In this document: positions 56,208 to 64,000 of the stretch, one piece after another
Layout of the letters: each line of letters begins with the position of its first letter
Numbering within the stretch: the first letter of the stretch is position 1
NCBI GenBank assembly: GCA_963834945.1
Contig: CAWIDT010000009.1
Coordinates: 310,001-374,000, forward strand
Reading direction: 5' to 3'
DNA from: R-RK-3 sp963834945
Lineage (GTDB): Bacteria > Pseudomonadota > Alphaproteobacteria > Rhizobiales > Rhodomicrobiaceae
DNA: 64,000 nt
Notes under the pieces: generated by a model
Told to the model about the DNA's origin: nothing
The model's database searches: none
The model's input: the letters and a program-made list of their open reading frames with translations, nothing else
Translations under genes and position numbers: made by a program

Positions 56208-56645
56208 ATGCTCAAGGGCCTCGATCCACTCCTGACCCCCGACCTCCTGATGATGTTGCGCGCCATGGGTCATGGCGACGAAATCGCCATTGTCGACGCC
56301 AATTACCCGGCCAACTCCATGGCGCAGCGTCTGGTGCGGCTGGACGGGATCAGCGCCACTGCGGTGCTTGACGCGATCCTGTCCGTGATGCCGCTGGATG
56401 AATTCGTCGATGAGCCCGCCTTACGCATGGAGGTGGTTGGCGATCCGGCAGCCGAGCAGCCGATCTTTGCCGAATTCCGCGATCTCATTGCCCGGCGCGA
56501 TAACGCCAAGACGCGGCTCGGCGCGCTGGAGCGGTTCGCCTTCTACGAGCGTACGAAGGACGCCTATGCCATTGTCTCCACCGGTGAGGCGCGCCTCTAT
56601 GGCAACATCATCCTGAAGAAGGGCATCATTCGCCCGCAGAGCTGA
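56208..56645 (+). CDS. RbsD/FucU family sugar mutarotase
   Basis: A 145-residue protein of the RbsD/FucU family: MLKGLDPLLTPDLLMMLRAMGHGDEIAI at the start (His in GHGDE is catalytic), DANYPANSMAQRLVRLDG, FYERTKDAYAIVSTGEARLYGN at the end. FucU interconverts alpha and beta L-fucose; RbsD interconverts ribose forms. Length and motifs favour the FucU branch. No fucose or ribose genes are adjacent; an FAD oxidoreductase starts 10 bases downstream. Confidence 0.9.
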   Translation: MLKGLDPLLTPDLLMMLRAMGHGDEIAIVDANYPANSMAQRLVRLDGISATAVLDAILSVMPLDEFVDEPALRMEVVGDPAAEQPIFAEFRDLIARRDNAKTRLGALERFAFYERTKDAYAIVSTGEARLYGNIILKKGIIRPQS

Positions 56646-56654
56646 CGCTCTCAA

Positions 56655-57941
56655 ATGGCTGGCGATGCCGACGCGCCCAGCGGCGAGCCGCAGAACCTCT
56701 GGCGGATGACGGCGGGGGCGGGTTTGCGGTTGCCACCGCTCCGCTGTGACGCCAGCGCCGATCTGGTCATTATCGGCGGCGGCTTTACCGGATGTTCGGC
56801 CGCGCTGCACGCCGCCGAGCTTGGCGCGAGCGTGCGGCTCCTCGAAGCCGAGACCATCGGCCATGGCGGATCGGGCCGCAATGTCGGGCTGGTGAATGCC
56901 GGTCTGTGGATGCCGCCGGACGCGGTGGAAGCCAAGCTCGGAGTGGAGGCCGGCGGCAGGTTGAACGCTGCGCTCGCCGCCGCGCCCGATCTGGTGTTCT
57001 CGCTTATCGAGCGTCATGGGATGGATTGCGAGGCGACGCGCGCGGGCACGCTGTATTGCGCCCCTTCCGGCGCGGGTCTCGCCGATCTCGCCGCCCGCTT
57101 CCGCCAGCATCTGGCACGCGGCGCGCCGGTCAGCCTGCTGGGCGCCGCCGAGACGCAAACGCGAACCGGGACTGCTGCCTATCGCGGCGCGCTGTTCGAC
57201 CCGCGCGCCGGCACGATCCAGCCATTGGCCTATTGCCGTGGCCTTGCCAGGACGGCCCGGGCGGCAGGGGCGCGGCTGCATGAACAAAGCTCCGTCCACG
57301 ACGTGGAGCGCGACGGCGGCGGATGGCTCGTGCGCACCGCCGAAGGTGCCGTTCGGGCGCGCGGATTGCTCCTGGCGACGAACGCCTATCATCAGGGTGC
57401 GGCGGGCGTCGCGGCGCCGAGCTACGTCCCGATGCATTACTTCCAGGCCGCCACGAAGCCGCTGAGCCGCAATCAACTCGCCACGATCTTGCCAAGCCGC
57501 TCGGGCTGCTGGGATACGGCCCGGATGATGTCGTCCTTCCGGCTCGATGCCGCCGGGCGGCTGCTGATCGGCGCGATCGGATCGCTCGATCACGCCGGGT
57601 CGGCGGTGCACCGGCGCTGGGCGGCGCGCAAGATTGGCGCGCTGTTCCCGCAGATCGCAGGCGAGCCGCTGGAGGTCTTCTGGTCCGGGAGGATCGCCAT
57701 GACGGGCGACCATCTGCCCAAAATTCTGCGCCTGGGCGAGCAGGCTTTCAGCATTTTCGCCTATTCCGGGCGCGGCATCGGGCCGGGAACGGTGTTCGGC
57801 AAGGCGCTCGCCCGGCACTTGGTTGGGTGTGGCGAGGCCGATTTGCCGATTGCGGCGCAGGGAAGCCATGCCGAGCGGTTTACGCGCGTCAAACGCCTCG
57901 TCTTCGAGGCCGGCGCGGTGGCGGTGCATATGGTGTCATAA
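56655..57941 (+). CDS. FAD-dependent amine/amino-acid oxidoreductase (DAO, PuuB-like)
   Basis: 428 residues. The FAD motif LVIIGGGFTGCSAALHAAELG is near residue 37. GHGGSGRNVGLVNAG, LLLATNAYHQ and the C-terminal YSGRGIGPGTVFGKALA are DAO features resembling gamma-glutamylputrescine oxidase. It oxidises an amine or amino acid with release of imine. It is ten bases after the FucU gene and convergent with the RidA-DUF1989-ABC operon, whose RidA could clear the imine product. Confidence 0.88.
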   Translation: MAGDADAPSGEPQNLWRMTAGAGLRLPPLRCDASADLVIIGGGFTGCSAALHAAELGASVRLLEAETIGHGGSGRNVGLVNAGLWMPPDAVEAKLGVEAGGRLNAALAAAPDLVFSLIERHGMDCEATRAGTLYCAPSGAGLADLAARFRQHLARGAPVSLLGAAETQTRTGTAAYRGALFDPRAGTIQPLAYCRGLARTARAAGARLHEQSSVHDVERDGGGWLVRTAEGAVRARGLLLATNAYHQGAAGVAAPSYVPMHYFQAATKPLSRNQLATILPSRSGCWDTARMMSSFRLDAAGRLLIGAIGSLDHAGSAVHRRWAARKIGALFPQIAGEPLEVFWSGRIAMTGDHLPKILRLGEQAFSIFAYSGRGIGPGTVFGKALARHLVGCGEADLPIAAQGSHAERFTRVKRLVFEAGAVAVHMVS

Positions 57942-57952
57942 GGCGCCGAAAA

Positions 57953-58345
57953 TCAGCGCCTCGCGATCAGGTCGATCTCGACGATGCCGCCACGCGCCAG
58001 ATGCGTCACGCCGACGGTGGTGCGGCCGGGCAGGGCGGCGGGATCGAAATAGGTCTTGTAGATCTCATTCATGGCGGCGTAGTCGCGCTCGAAATCGGTG
58101 AGGAAGATCCGCACAAACACCACGCGGTCGAAACCGGCACCTGCACCTTCCAGCGCGCGCTTGAGATTGCTCATCACCTTGATGGTCTGCGCTTCGATGC
58201 CTTCCGGCACCGGCAGGGAATCGTCGTCCGGGTCGGTGGCGAGTTGGCCGGTGACGAACAGCCAGCCTTCGGATTCGACGATGTGGCTGTAGGGCGCGAC
58301 GGGCTTAGGCGCGCCGGGAATGAGGTGAAAGAGAATGTCTGACAA
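57953..58345 (-). CDS. RidA family protein
   Basis: A 130-residue protein. GWLFVTGQLATDPD, IEAQTIKVMSNLKRALEGAG and the Arg in FVRIFLTDFERDYAAMN are typical of RidA, which hydrolyses reactive enamines/imines. Several key residues differ from archetypal RidA, so it may belong to another Rid subfamily. The start is TTG 58345 with GGAGG upstream. It is last in the ABC-DUF1989 operon. Confidence 0.88.
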   Translation of the reverse strand: MSDILFHLIPGAPKPVAPYSHIVESEGWLFVTGQLATDPDDDSLPVPEGIEAQTIKVMSNLKRALEGAGAGFDRVVFVRIFLTDFERDYAAMNEIYKTYFDPAALPGRTTVGVTHLARGGIVEIDLIARR

Positions 58346-58366
58346 GGGGAGCCTCCCTAAATGGGT

Positions 58367-59002
58367 CTAGGCGGTGCCGGTTCGATAGATGATGACGCGG
58401 ATCGGTGTCGGATTATAGCCGTTGCAGGGATTATGCATCTGCGGACAGTTGGACAGCACCGCCAGCACGTCGCATTCGGCGCGCAGGTCCACCGCGCTGC
58501 TGGGCGGCGAGACGTCGCTCGCAACGCCGGCGCTGCCATCCGCCTCGACGGGGACCTGCATGAAGAAATTGACGTTGCTGACGATAGCGCTCTTGTCGCG
58601 GCCGAACTGACCGAGGATCTCCTGGAAATTGGCGTAGCAGCTGGGGGTGCCGCGCACGCCGTAGCGCAGGAAATTGTTCGGCTCGCTGCAGCAGCCATAG
58701 ATGGTGTCATGGCGGCCCATCGTGTCGCCGACGACGGTGAACAGCGCCACGCCGGCATCGGAATAGAGCACCGTGTCTTTATCGACATAGATGCTGCCCT
58801 GCACCTTCACCGTGTTCATCGCGCTGTAACGGTCAGTGACGTCATCGGCGGGATAGCACAGGAAGTCCACCGCCTGCTGACCCTCCAGATCGATCAGCCG
58901 CAGCACCTCGCCCTTGCCGACGATATGCCCCCAGGGGCGCGTCGCTGGTACGATTTCATCAAGCAGGATGTCGTCGGCGGCGATGGCGGCAAGCTGTTCC
59001 AT
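58367..59002 (-). CDS. DUF1989 (urea-carboxylase-associated) family protein
   Basis: 211 residues. Signatures are VGKGEVLRLIDLEGQQAVDFLCY, HDTIYGCCSEPNNFLRYG and CDVLAVLSNCPQMHNPCNGYNPTPI, with conserved His/Cys/Glu likely binding metal. The family often lies next to urea carboxylase or amino-acid ABC genes; its reaction is not settled. ATG 59002 follows GAGGACC, so longer in-frame extensions are rejected. It lies 28 bases after the ATPase gene. Confidence 0.88.
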   Translation of the reverse strand: MEQLAAIAADDILLDEIVPATRPWGHIVGKGEVLRLIDLEGQQAVDFLCYPADDVTDRYSAMNTVKVQGSIYVDKDTVLYSDAGVALFTVVGDTMGRHDTIYGCCSEPNNFLRYGVRGTPSCYANFQEILGQFGRDKSAIVSNVNFFMQVPVEADGSAGVASDVSPPSSAVDLRAECDVLAVLSNCPQMHNPCNGYNPTPIRVIIYRTGTA

Positions 59003-59030
59003 GGTCCTCAATCCCAGAGCGGGTAGCGCT

Positions 59031-59831
59031 TTACGCCGCCCCGACATAGCGTTGCAGGAATTGCCGTGTGCGCTCGGCCTTCGGACTGCCGAAGAACGCA
59101 TCCGGCGGACCCTGTTCGACGATGCGGCCATGATCGAGCAGGATGATTTCGTCTGCGGCCTCGCGGGCAAAGCCCATTTCATGAGTGACGACGAGCATCG
59201 TCATGCCTTGCGCCGCCAGCGCCTTCATCACCACGATGACTTCGCCCACCAGTTCAGGGTCGAGCGCGCTGGTCGGCTCGTCGAACAGGAGCAGGTCCGG
59301 CTTGATGGCTAGCGCCCGTGCGATGCCGACGCGCTGCTTCTGGCCGCCGGACAGTTTTGCCGGGAAATCGTCACGCTTCTCGCGCAGTCCGACGCGCTCC
59401 AGCAGCGTCTCGGCCTCGGCGATGACCTCGTCGCGCGCTCGGCAATGCACATGGATCGGCGCCTCGATGAGATTGCCCAGGACCGTTAGATGCGGCCACA
59501 GATTGAAATGCTGGAATACCATGCCGATCCGGCCACGCATCGCCGCCAGCTCGGATGCCGACATCGGGACGTTACCGCCTGGGCGCAGGCCGACGCGGTC
59601 GCCATTGAGATAGATGTGCCCATGATCGGGCCGCTCCAGCCAGTTCGCGCAGCGCAGCAGCGTCGATTTGCCGGACCCGCTCGGCCCGAGCAGGCAGACC
59701 GTCTCCCCCTTGCGCACCTGCAGCGACACATCGTCGAGCACCAGATTGGCGCCAAAGCTCTTGCTGACGCCGTGAATGCGCAGGACAGGGATCTCGGCGG
59801 ACGGGACCTCGATGGGGCGGCTTTCATTCAT
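59031..59831 (-). CDS. Polar amino acid ABC transporter ATPase
   Basis: 266 residues. Walker A GPSGSGKSTLLR, signature LSGGQKQRVGIARAL, Walker B LLLFDEPTSALDPE and the H-loop VVTHEMGFA are intact. FQHFNLWPHLTVLGNLIEAPI is typical of the GlnQ/HisP type. ATG 59831 touches the stop of the permease gene. It belongs to an operon SBP-permease-permease-ATPase-DUF1989-RidA. Confidence 0.93.
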   Translation of the reverse strand: MNESRPIEVPSAEIPVLRIHGVSKSFGANLVLDDVSLQVRKGETVCLLGPSGSGKSTLLRCANWLERPDHGHIYLNGDRVGLRPGGNVPMSASELAAMRGRIGMVFQHFNLWPHLTVLGNLIEAPIHVHCRARDEVIAEAETLLERVGLREKRDDFPAKLSGGQKQRVGIARALAIKPDLLLFDEPTSALDPELVGEVIVVMKALAAQGMTMLVVTHEMGFAREAADEIILLDHGRIVEQGPPDAFFGSPKAERTRQFLQRYVGAA

Positions 59832-60487
59832 CAGCGGCGGTTCTCCGCGACGGCTTCGATGCCCCGCACGCCCAATTCGACGACGGCACAGAGCATCCAA
59901 TAGAGGAGTATAGCGGCGCAAAAGGCGGCGAAGGGCACATAATATGTCGCCTGGATCGAGCTGGCTGCGTGCGTCAGCTCCGGCACGGCGATGATCATCA
60001 GAAACGCCGTGTCCTTGATGACCTGGATCACCTGGTTGCCGATCACCGGGGCGGCGGCCAAGACGATCGGCGGCAGGATGATGCGGCGATAAAGCGTGAA
60101 GCCGTGGAAGCCGTAGGAGAGGGCGGCTTGGGTATAATCGGGTGGGAGGCGGCTCCATGCGCCGCGCAGGATCTCGCCCATATAGGCCGAATTATACAGA
60201 ATGATCGCGGCGAGCCCGGCGCTGAAATTGTCGAAATTGATGCCGACGGAGGGGAGGCCATAATAGACGATATAGGCCAGCATCAGGAACGGCACGCAGC
60301 GCATCCCGTCCACCAGCCACTGGGTTCCGATGCGCAGCGGCGCGGTCCGCGACATCAGCGCCATGGCGACAAAGGCGCCCAGGATCAACGAGGCGACCGA
60401 GCCTATGCCGGCGAGAAGCATGGTGTTCTCAAGCCCGCTGAGCAACCGGTCTCGATGCTCCAGGACGATGGAGAATTCCCGGATCAT
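59831..60487 (-). CDS. Polar amino acid ABC transporter permease (second)
   Basis: A 218-residue permease of the HisMQ type with about five membrane helices. The ATPase-contact loop near residue 130 reads AALSYGFHGFTLYRRIILPP. It pairs with the permease just upstream, whose stop overlaps its ATG (60484-60487), to form the channel. Start ATG 60487. Confidence 0.92.
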   Translation of the reverse strand: MIREFSIVLEHRDRLLSGLENTMLLAGIGSVASLILGAFVAMALMSRTAPLRIGTQWLVDGMRCVPFLMLAYIVYYGLPSVGINFDNFSAGLAAIILYNSAYMGEILRGAWSRLPPDYTQAALSYGFHGFTLYRRIILPPIVLAAAPVIGNQVIQVIKDTAFLMIIAVPELTHAASSIQATYYVPFAAFCAAILLYWMLCAVVELGVRGIEAVAENRR

Positions 60488-61131
60488 GACGGCCTCGGCT
60501 CGGCGTTGATCCGCGTCTCGACCGTGCGCTGGATACGGATGAAGACGAGAACGATCAGGCAGTAGATGCCGGTCGCCACCAGGAAGGGCGGCAGCGGCTC
60601 ATAGGTCTCGGCGCCGATGCGCACCGCGGCGCGGGTAATTTCGACGACGCCGATGACCGCGATCGCCGGGCTGCCCTTGATCAGCAGCGTCATCTCGTTG
60701 ACGAGGCCGGGCAGGCTGGTGCGCCAAACCTGCGCCAGCATGATGCGCCGGAAGGTGAGGCGCGGCGGCAATCCGAAAGCGCGCGCCGCTTCGAGCTGGT
60801 CGCGGGGGAAATCCGTCAGCGACGCCCGCCAGACCTCGCAATTGAACGCCGAGGTATTCATCGTCAGCCCCAGGATGGCGGCGGGGATCGGATCGATGTC
60901 GAGGCCGAGCGTCGGCAGGGCAAAGAAGATGAGCAGCGTCAGCGTCACCAGCGGCGTGGCGCGCAAGAGGCTGACATAGGCCGCCACCAGTTGCGCCAAG
61001 ACCGGCACCCGCGCCCAGCGGATGAGCGCGAGCCCCAGGCCGATCGGCACGCCGAGCGCGATGCCGATGATCGACAGGGCAACGGTGATGCCCGCGCCTT
61101 GCAGCAGGGCCAGATAATCCGCTGATGTCAT
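60484..61131 (-). CDS. Polar amino acid ABC transporter permease (first)
   Basis: A 215-residue permease with about five membrane helices (GAGITVALSIIGIALGVPIGL at the start) and the loop EAARAFGLPPRLTFRRIMLA. It is separated from the binding-protein gene by 191 bases holding a large imperfect inverted repeat, while the later genes are tightly packed. Confidence 0.92.
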   Translation of the reverse strand: MTSADYLALLQGAGITVALSIIGIALGVPIGLGLALIRWARVPVLAQLVAAYVSLLRATPLVTLTLLIFFALPTLGLDIDPIPAAILGLTMNTSAFNCEVWRASLTDFPRDQLEAARAFGLPPRLTFRRIMLAQVWRTSLPGLVNEMTLLIKGSPAIAVIGVVEITRAAVRIGAETYEPLPPFLVATGIYCLIVLVFIRIQRTVETRINAEPRPS

Positions 61132-61150
61132 GCTCTCCGGTAGGCCTCAC

Positions 61151-61309
61151 TTTTGCTGGGCGCCTCGCATCCGCTCGGCTTCGGGCCCGCTTGCGGGCCC
61201 CGGGTGCCCAATTCAAAGGCGGAGTTGGCGGCAGGCACTACATTCCTGGCGGTCTCCCGGGGCCTGCAAGCGGGCCAAGTGCCGGGCGGATGCCCGGCTC
61301 CCAGCAAAA
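61151..61309. repeat. Large imperfect inverted repeat inside the ABC operon
   Basis: The 49-base arm at 61151-61199 (TTTTGCTGGGCGCC... to ...CCCGCTTGCGGGCC) is about 80 per cent identical to the reverse complement of 61261-61309 (GGCCTGCAAGCGGG... to ...CCCAGCAAAA). The loop of about 60 bases is free of obvious structure. The stem would be strong in RNA from either strand. It lies between the binding-protein and permease genes, where palindromes often raise the amount of binding protein relative to permease. It may also be a small non-autonomous mobile repeat. Confidence 0.8.
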
Positions 61310-61322
61310 AACACACTCCCGA

Positions 61323-62183
61323 TCAAAACTCCGGCGTAAACGATGTCGGCAGGTCGGGCCAGGATTGGCCGAACCACTTCTCCTGCAGCTTGGCCACAGT
61401 GCCATCAGCGCGTTTGGCGGCCATGAACTCGTTGAGGAACGCCAGCAACTCGCTATTGCCCTTGGCCAGCGCCCAGCCCGGATAAGACTTGCCCGACACC
61501 GGCAGGCCGATCGCGAAGACATTCGGCTTCTCGGCCACCAGCGCTTTGACGTTGATGATGGTGTTGACGACATAGTCGGTGCGCTTCAGCGCCAGGTCCT
61601 GATAGGCCTCGGGATAGGAGGTGTATTCGACCACCTTGCCCATCTTGCCGCCCGTCTTCTCGATCATGCCCTGAAGCTCGGGAAGGCGGCCCAAAAGCGC
61701 GCTGCCGGCCTGGACACCGAGCGGCTTGCCGCTGAGATCCTTGATCTCCTTGATGCTGTCGTCACCCTTGCGCTTGACGAAATAATGCGTCGCGTCCGCG
61801 ATCGGCATGGTGAAATCGAGCGATTTCACCCGCTCCTTGGTGATGATCGCGGCGGTGACGGCCACGTCATATTTGCCGGTGGAGACGCCCGCCAGCAGTC
61901 CGGTCCACGGAATGATCTCCTGGCGGATCTCGAAGGGCGCGTATTTGCGCAGCTCCTCCAGCATATCATTGTCGAAGCCGGTCGGCTTGCCGTCCTTGAT
62001 GAATTCGAACGGGCGGAAATCGTCCTCGGTGACGACGATCATGTAGCCGCGCTTCTTGATTTCATCCAGCGTCGCGGCCTGAGAGGACGCGGAATATACG
62101 ATACCCGCAATGGTAAGACAGGCAAGGCCCGCCAAGAGAGAGAAAAGCTTGCGAGGGGAAGGGAGAGCGTTCGGCGGCGTCAT
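61323..62183 (-). CDS. Polar amino acid ABC transporter substrate-binding protein
   Basis: 286 residues. The signal (LFSLLAGLACLTIAGIVYSASSQA region) precedes an SBP_bac_3 fold: MIVVTEDDFRPFEFIKDGKP, AAIITKERVKSLDFTMPI, LGVQAGSALLGRLPELQG. ATG 62183 follows AGGAG. It is first in the operon. The ligand is unknown; RidA, DUF1989 and the nearby FAD oxidase suggest an amino acid or amine that is broken down. Confidence 0.93.
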   Translation of the reverse strand: MTPPNALPSPRKLFSLLAGLACLTIAGIVYSASSQAATLDEIKKRGYMIVVTEDDFRPFEFIKDGKPTGFDNDMLEELRKYAPFEIRQEIIPWTGLLAGVSTGKYDVAVTAAIITKERVKSLDFTMPIADATHYFVKRKGDDSIKEIKDLSGKPLGVQAGSALLGRLPELQGMIEKTGGKMGKVVEYTSYPEAYQDLALKRTDYVVNTIINVKALVAEKPNVFAIGLPVSGKSYPGWALAKGNSELLAFLNEFMAAKRADGTVAKLQEKWFGQSWPDLPTSFTPEF

Positions 62184-62342
62184 TGCGGGCTCCTCATGAA
62201 GATGGGCGAGATCGGATATCCCCACTTGGCGTTATGGGATGGCAACGCGCAAAGGATGCAAGGCGCATGCCATACCTTCGGGCCGCATCCATGGGCCATG
62301 TCCCGCTCCGATCCGTCAGCGCTTCTCGCGGGATTGCGACAG

Positions 62343-62363
62343 ATTGCCTAATGCTTAGGCAAT
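62343..62363. promoter_or_regulatory. Palindromic candidate operator
   Basis: ATTGCCTAA (62343-62351) and TTAGGCAAT (62355-62363) are perfect reverse complements around TGC. The site lies in the 290-base divergent region, 160 bases from the ABC binding-protein start and 112 from the nitroreductase start. Its symmetry suits a dimeric regulator. No T-run follows, so a terminator is less likely. Confidence 0.45.
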
Positions 62364-62474
62364 TTCGGTATTGATGCGAAACCGGCTTTGCGCAGCTTGC
62401 GCGCCGGTTCACCACGGGTAGAATGGCACGGCGCCCGGCAGCGTGACGCCCGCAAGCACCCAGGGAGAAAGCCG

Positions 62475-63305
62475 ATGAGCCTCGCCGCATTGCTGAAAGA
62501 GCGCTTCGGCGAGGATATGGAGGCTCCCGCCGGGTATGAAAACGCCGATCCGACGCTGCGCCGCGTTCTGAGCCGCCGCACCCATCGCCGCTACACGGAC
62601 GAGCCGGTGCCGCCGGCGCTGGTGGACACGCTTCTCTACGCTGCGCTCTCGGCGTCCTCGAAATCGGATTTCCAGCAGGCTTCGGTCATCAAGCTGGAGG
62701 ATACAGGCAAGCGCGCCGCCATCGCGGCCGAGTTTCCGGCGATGCCCTGGATCGGCAAGGCTCCGGTTTTCCTGATCTTCTGCGCCGATCCGCGACGCCT
62801 TGAAACCATCGGCGAAATGCGGGGCCATCCGCAGCCCAATCGCGACCTCGAAGCGTTTCTGAATGCGTCGGTCGACGCGGCGCTTGCCATGCAGACCTTC
62901 ATTCTCAGCGCGGAGGCCATGGGGCTCGGTTGCTGCCCGATCAGCGTCATTCGCAACAAGCTGCCGCTGGTCGCCGATCTGCTTAAGCTGCCGGATGGGG
63001 TGTTGCCGGTCGCCGGACTGTGCGTCGGCTATCCGGCCGAGGAGGGGCATGTCAGCCCGCGCCTGCCGCCTTCCGTCACCATCCACAAGGACGAATACAG
63101 CGCCGACGCCGCCCAGGCTGGGATCGACCGCTACGACCGGATGCGGCATGAGCGCCACGCCATGAAGCCGGAGCAGCAGCGCAATCCAGCGAGATTTGGC
63201 CAAGCGGCATTCTATGGCTGGTCCGAGGACAAGGCACGCCAGGCGGCAGACCCGGAAGGCGCCGCGTTCGCAGCACATCTGAAGAAAAGCTGGTTCAGCT
63301 TTTAG
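62475..63305 (+). CDS. Nitroreductase family flavoprotein
   Basis: 276 residues. The FMN phosphate motif SRRTHRRYTDEPVPPALVD is near residue 33, and GLGCCPISVIRNKLPLVADLL and GYPAEEGHVSPRLP are typical of NfsA/FRP-like NADPH oxidoreductases. The long C-terminal arm is typical of dimeric members. ATG 62475 follows GGGAGAAAG. The physiological substrate is unknown. It is convergent with the NYN gene. Confidence 0.9.
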   Translation: MSLAALLKERFGEDMEAPAGYENADPTLRRVLSRRTHRRYTDEPVPPALVDTLLYAALSASSKSDFQQASVIKLEDTGKRAAIAAEFPAMPWIGKAPVFLIFCADPRRLETIGEMRGHPQPNRDLEAFLNASVDAALAMQTFILSAEAMGLGCCPISVIRNKLPLVADLLKLPDGVLPVAGLCVGYPAEEGHVSPRLPPSVTIHKDEYSADAAQAGIDRYDRMRHERHAMKPEQQRNPARFGQAAFYGWSEDKARQAADPEGAAFAAHLKKSWFSF

Positions 63306-63329
63306 GCGATCCGGCGCCGGGCATCGCCA

Positions 63330-64000
63330 TTACTTGCTTGCGCCCTTATGCGCCGGCGCGGGTTTGGGCCTGATGCGCATGGCGCGTCCCTCCGGCTGAT
63401 CGAGTTCGAACGCGCCGGTCTTGCGGACAAGATCGCTGAGCTTGCGATAGCCGTAGGTGCGCGGGTCGAAATCGGAGGCGATGTTGGCAAGGCGCTGGCC
63501 AACGACCCCCAGGCCAAGCCAGCCATCTTCGGTTTCCATCTGCGCGATAGCCTTGTTCAGGATCGGGATGGCGGCGCTCGGCGACTGGAGCGCCCTCGGC
63601 AAGGGGCCCTCTTCGGGCGCCGTGACCTGCGCTTCGGGCAGCAGGTTCTCGGTGTAGATGAAGCGGCGGCATGCCTGACGGAAGCTCTCGGGCGTTTTCT
63701 GCTCGCCGAAGCCATAGACATCGGCGCCCTGCTCGCGCAGGCGCGAGGCGAGACGGGTGAAATCGCTGTCCGAGGAGACGAGGCAGAAGCCATCGAGACG
63801 CCCGCTATGCAGCAAGTCCATCGCGTCGATCACCAGCGCGATGTCGGAGGCGTTCTTGCCCGTGGTGTAGGCAAATTGCTGATAGGGATCAATGGCATAT
63901 TGCGGGAGTAGCTCGGCCCATGACCGCAGGCGCTGGCCGGAGAAATCGCCATAGATGCGCCGCACGCTGGCCTCGCCGAACTTGGCGACCTCCTCGAAAA
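63330..64000 (-). CDS. NYN-domain ribonuclease with C-terminal LOTUS/OST-HTH domain (5' end outside window)
   Basis: The visible part is about 222 residues, and the frame is open to the window edge (FEEVAKFGEASVRRIYGDFSG). The NYN (LabA/DUF88) domain shows YTTGKNASDIALVIDAMDLL and FCLVSSDSDFTRLASRLREQG, with the acidic residues of the PIN-like active site. A LOTUS/OST-HTH domain follows (LNKAIAQMETEDGWLGLGVV, YGYRKLSDLVRKTGAFEL) and a Lys/Arg-rich tail. LOTUS domains bind RNA (G-quadruplex or dsRNA) or helicases. A role in RNA turnover is inferred. Confidence 0.9.
   Translation of the reverse strand, partial: FEEVAKFGEASVRRIYGDFSGQRLRSWAELLPQYAIDPYQQFAYTTGKNASDIALVIDAMDLLHSGRLDGFCLVSSDSDFTRLASRLREQGADVYGFGEQKTPESFRQACRRFIYTENLLPEAQVTAPEEGPLPRALQSPSAAIPILNKAIAQMETEDGWLGLGVVGQRLANIASDFDPRTYGYRKLSDLVRKTGAFELDQPEGRAMRIRPKPAPAHKGASK

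Noticed and set aside
61125..62351. A 408-codon plus-strand open frame
   Set aside because: It spans the inverted repeat and the antisense of the ABC binding protein; no domain or ribosome site supports it.

Overview
The window is GC-rich, tightly packed bacterial chromosome, most likely from an alphaproteobacterium of the order Hyphomicrobiales (Rhizobiales). The evidence is gene order and content rather than a marker gene: an ispH-thrB-rnhA operon, a class I lysyl-tRNA synthetase, a glycine-riboswitch-controlled gcvT-gcvH-gcvPA-gcvPB operon, TAXI-type TRAP and Liv-type transporters, and palindromic intergenic repeats of a kind common in that order. No rRNA, tRNA or CRISPR array was seen.

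Layout. 1-1230: 3' part of aspS. 1277-2066: toxin-antitoxin pair (HTH antitoxin with a VapB-like tail, plus VapC). 2083-6943: two membrane proteins, rnhA/thrB/ispH, and a lipoprotein. 7063-11744: tandem glycine riboswitch and glycine cleavage genes. 11910-19319: secreted protein, DUF763, VOC, SDR, a dienelactone-hydrolase-like enzyme and a TldE/TldD pair. 19400-27296: a sensory block, with a periplasmic binding protein next to a chemoreceptor on the minus strand, and an S10 peptidase, soluble chemoreceptor, STAS protein and receiver-PP2C phosphatase on the plus strand. 27368-33978: RpiR regulator, class III aminotransferase, TAXI TRAP transporter and an Asp/Glu-racemase-like enzyme in one operon. 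33979-37685: accessory patch with repeats, an IS481 remnant, an unknown membrane-anchored protein and a decayed trimeric autotransporter. 37690-45500: dinB, a Liv ABC transporter, a DUF1445 enzyme and a LysR regulator. 45815-48056: macro domain, NudK-like Nudix and ornithine-cyclodeaminase family genes. 48383-56060: DUF924, GT2, binding protein, ABM, TerB, lysK, mutY and a Cys-rich secreted protein. 56208-62183: FucU-like protein, FAD oxidoreductase, RidA, DUF1989 and a polar amino-acid ABC transporter. 62475-64000: nitroreductase and a NYN-LOTUS protein cut by the window edge.

How the genes work together. Nitrogen and amino-acid metabolism dominates: glycine cleavage, two or three amino-acid uptake operons each linked to a catabolic enzyme, and two chemoreceptors. 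The sensory block could couple ligand detection to a partner-switching phosphatase, but no CheA, CheW or RsbW-type kinase lies in the window.

Two cautions. Many genes, including housekeeping ones (aspS, gcvT, gcvPA, gcvPB, lysK, mutY), carry single-base frameshifts; these look like sequencing or assembly errors rather than decay. The trimeric autotransporter, with two in-frame stops as well as frameshifts, looks truly degraded. A mosaic two-hairpin repeat family occupies every wide convergent gene junction in the window and in several places supplies stop codons or C-terminal residues to the neighbouring gene.
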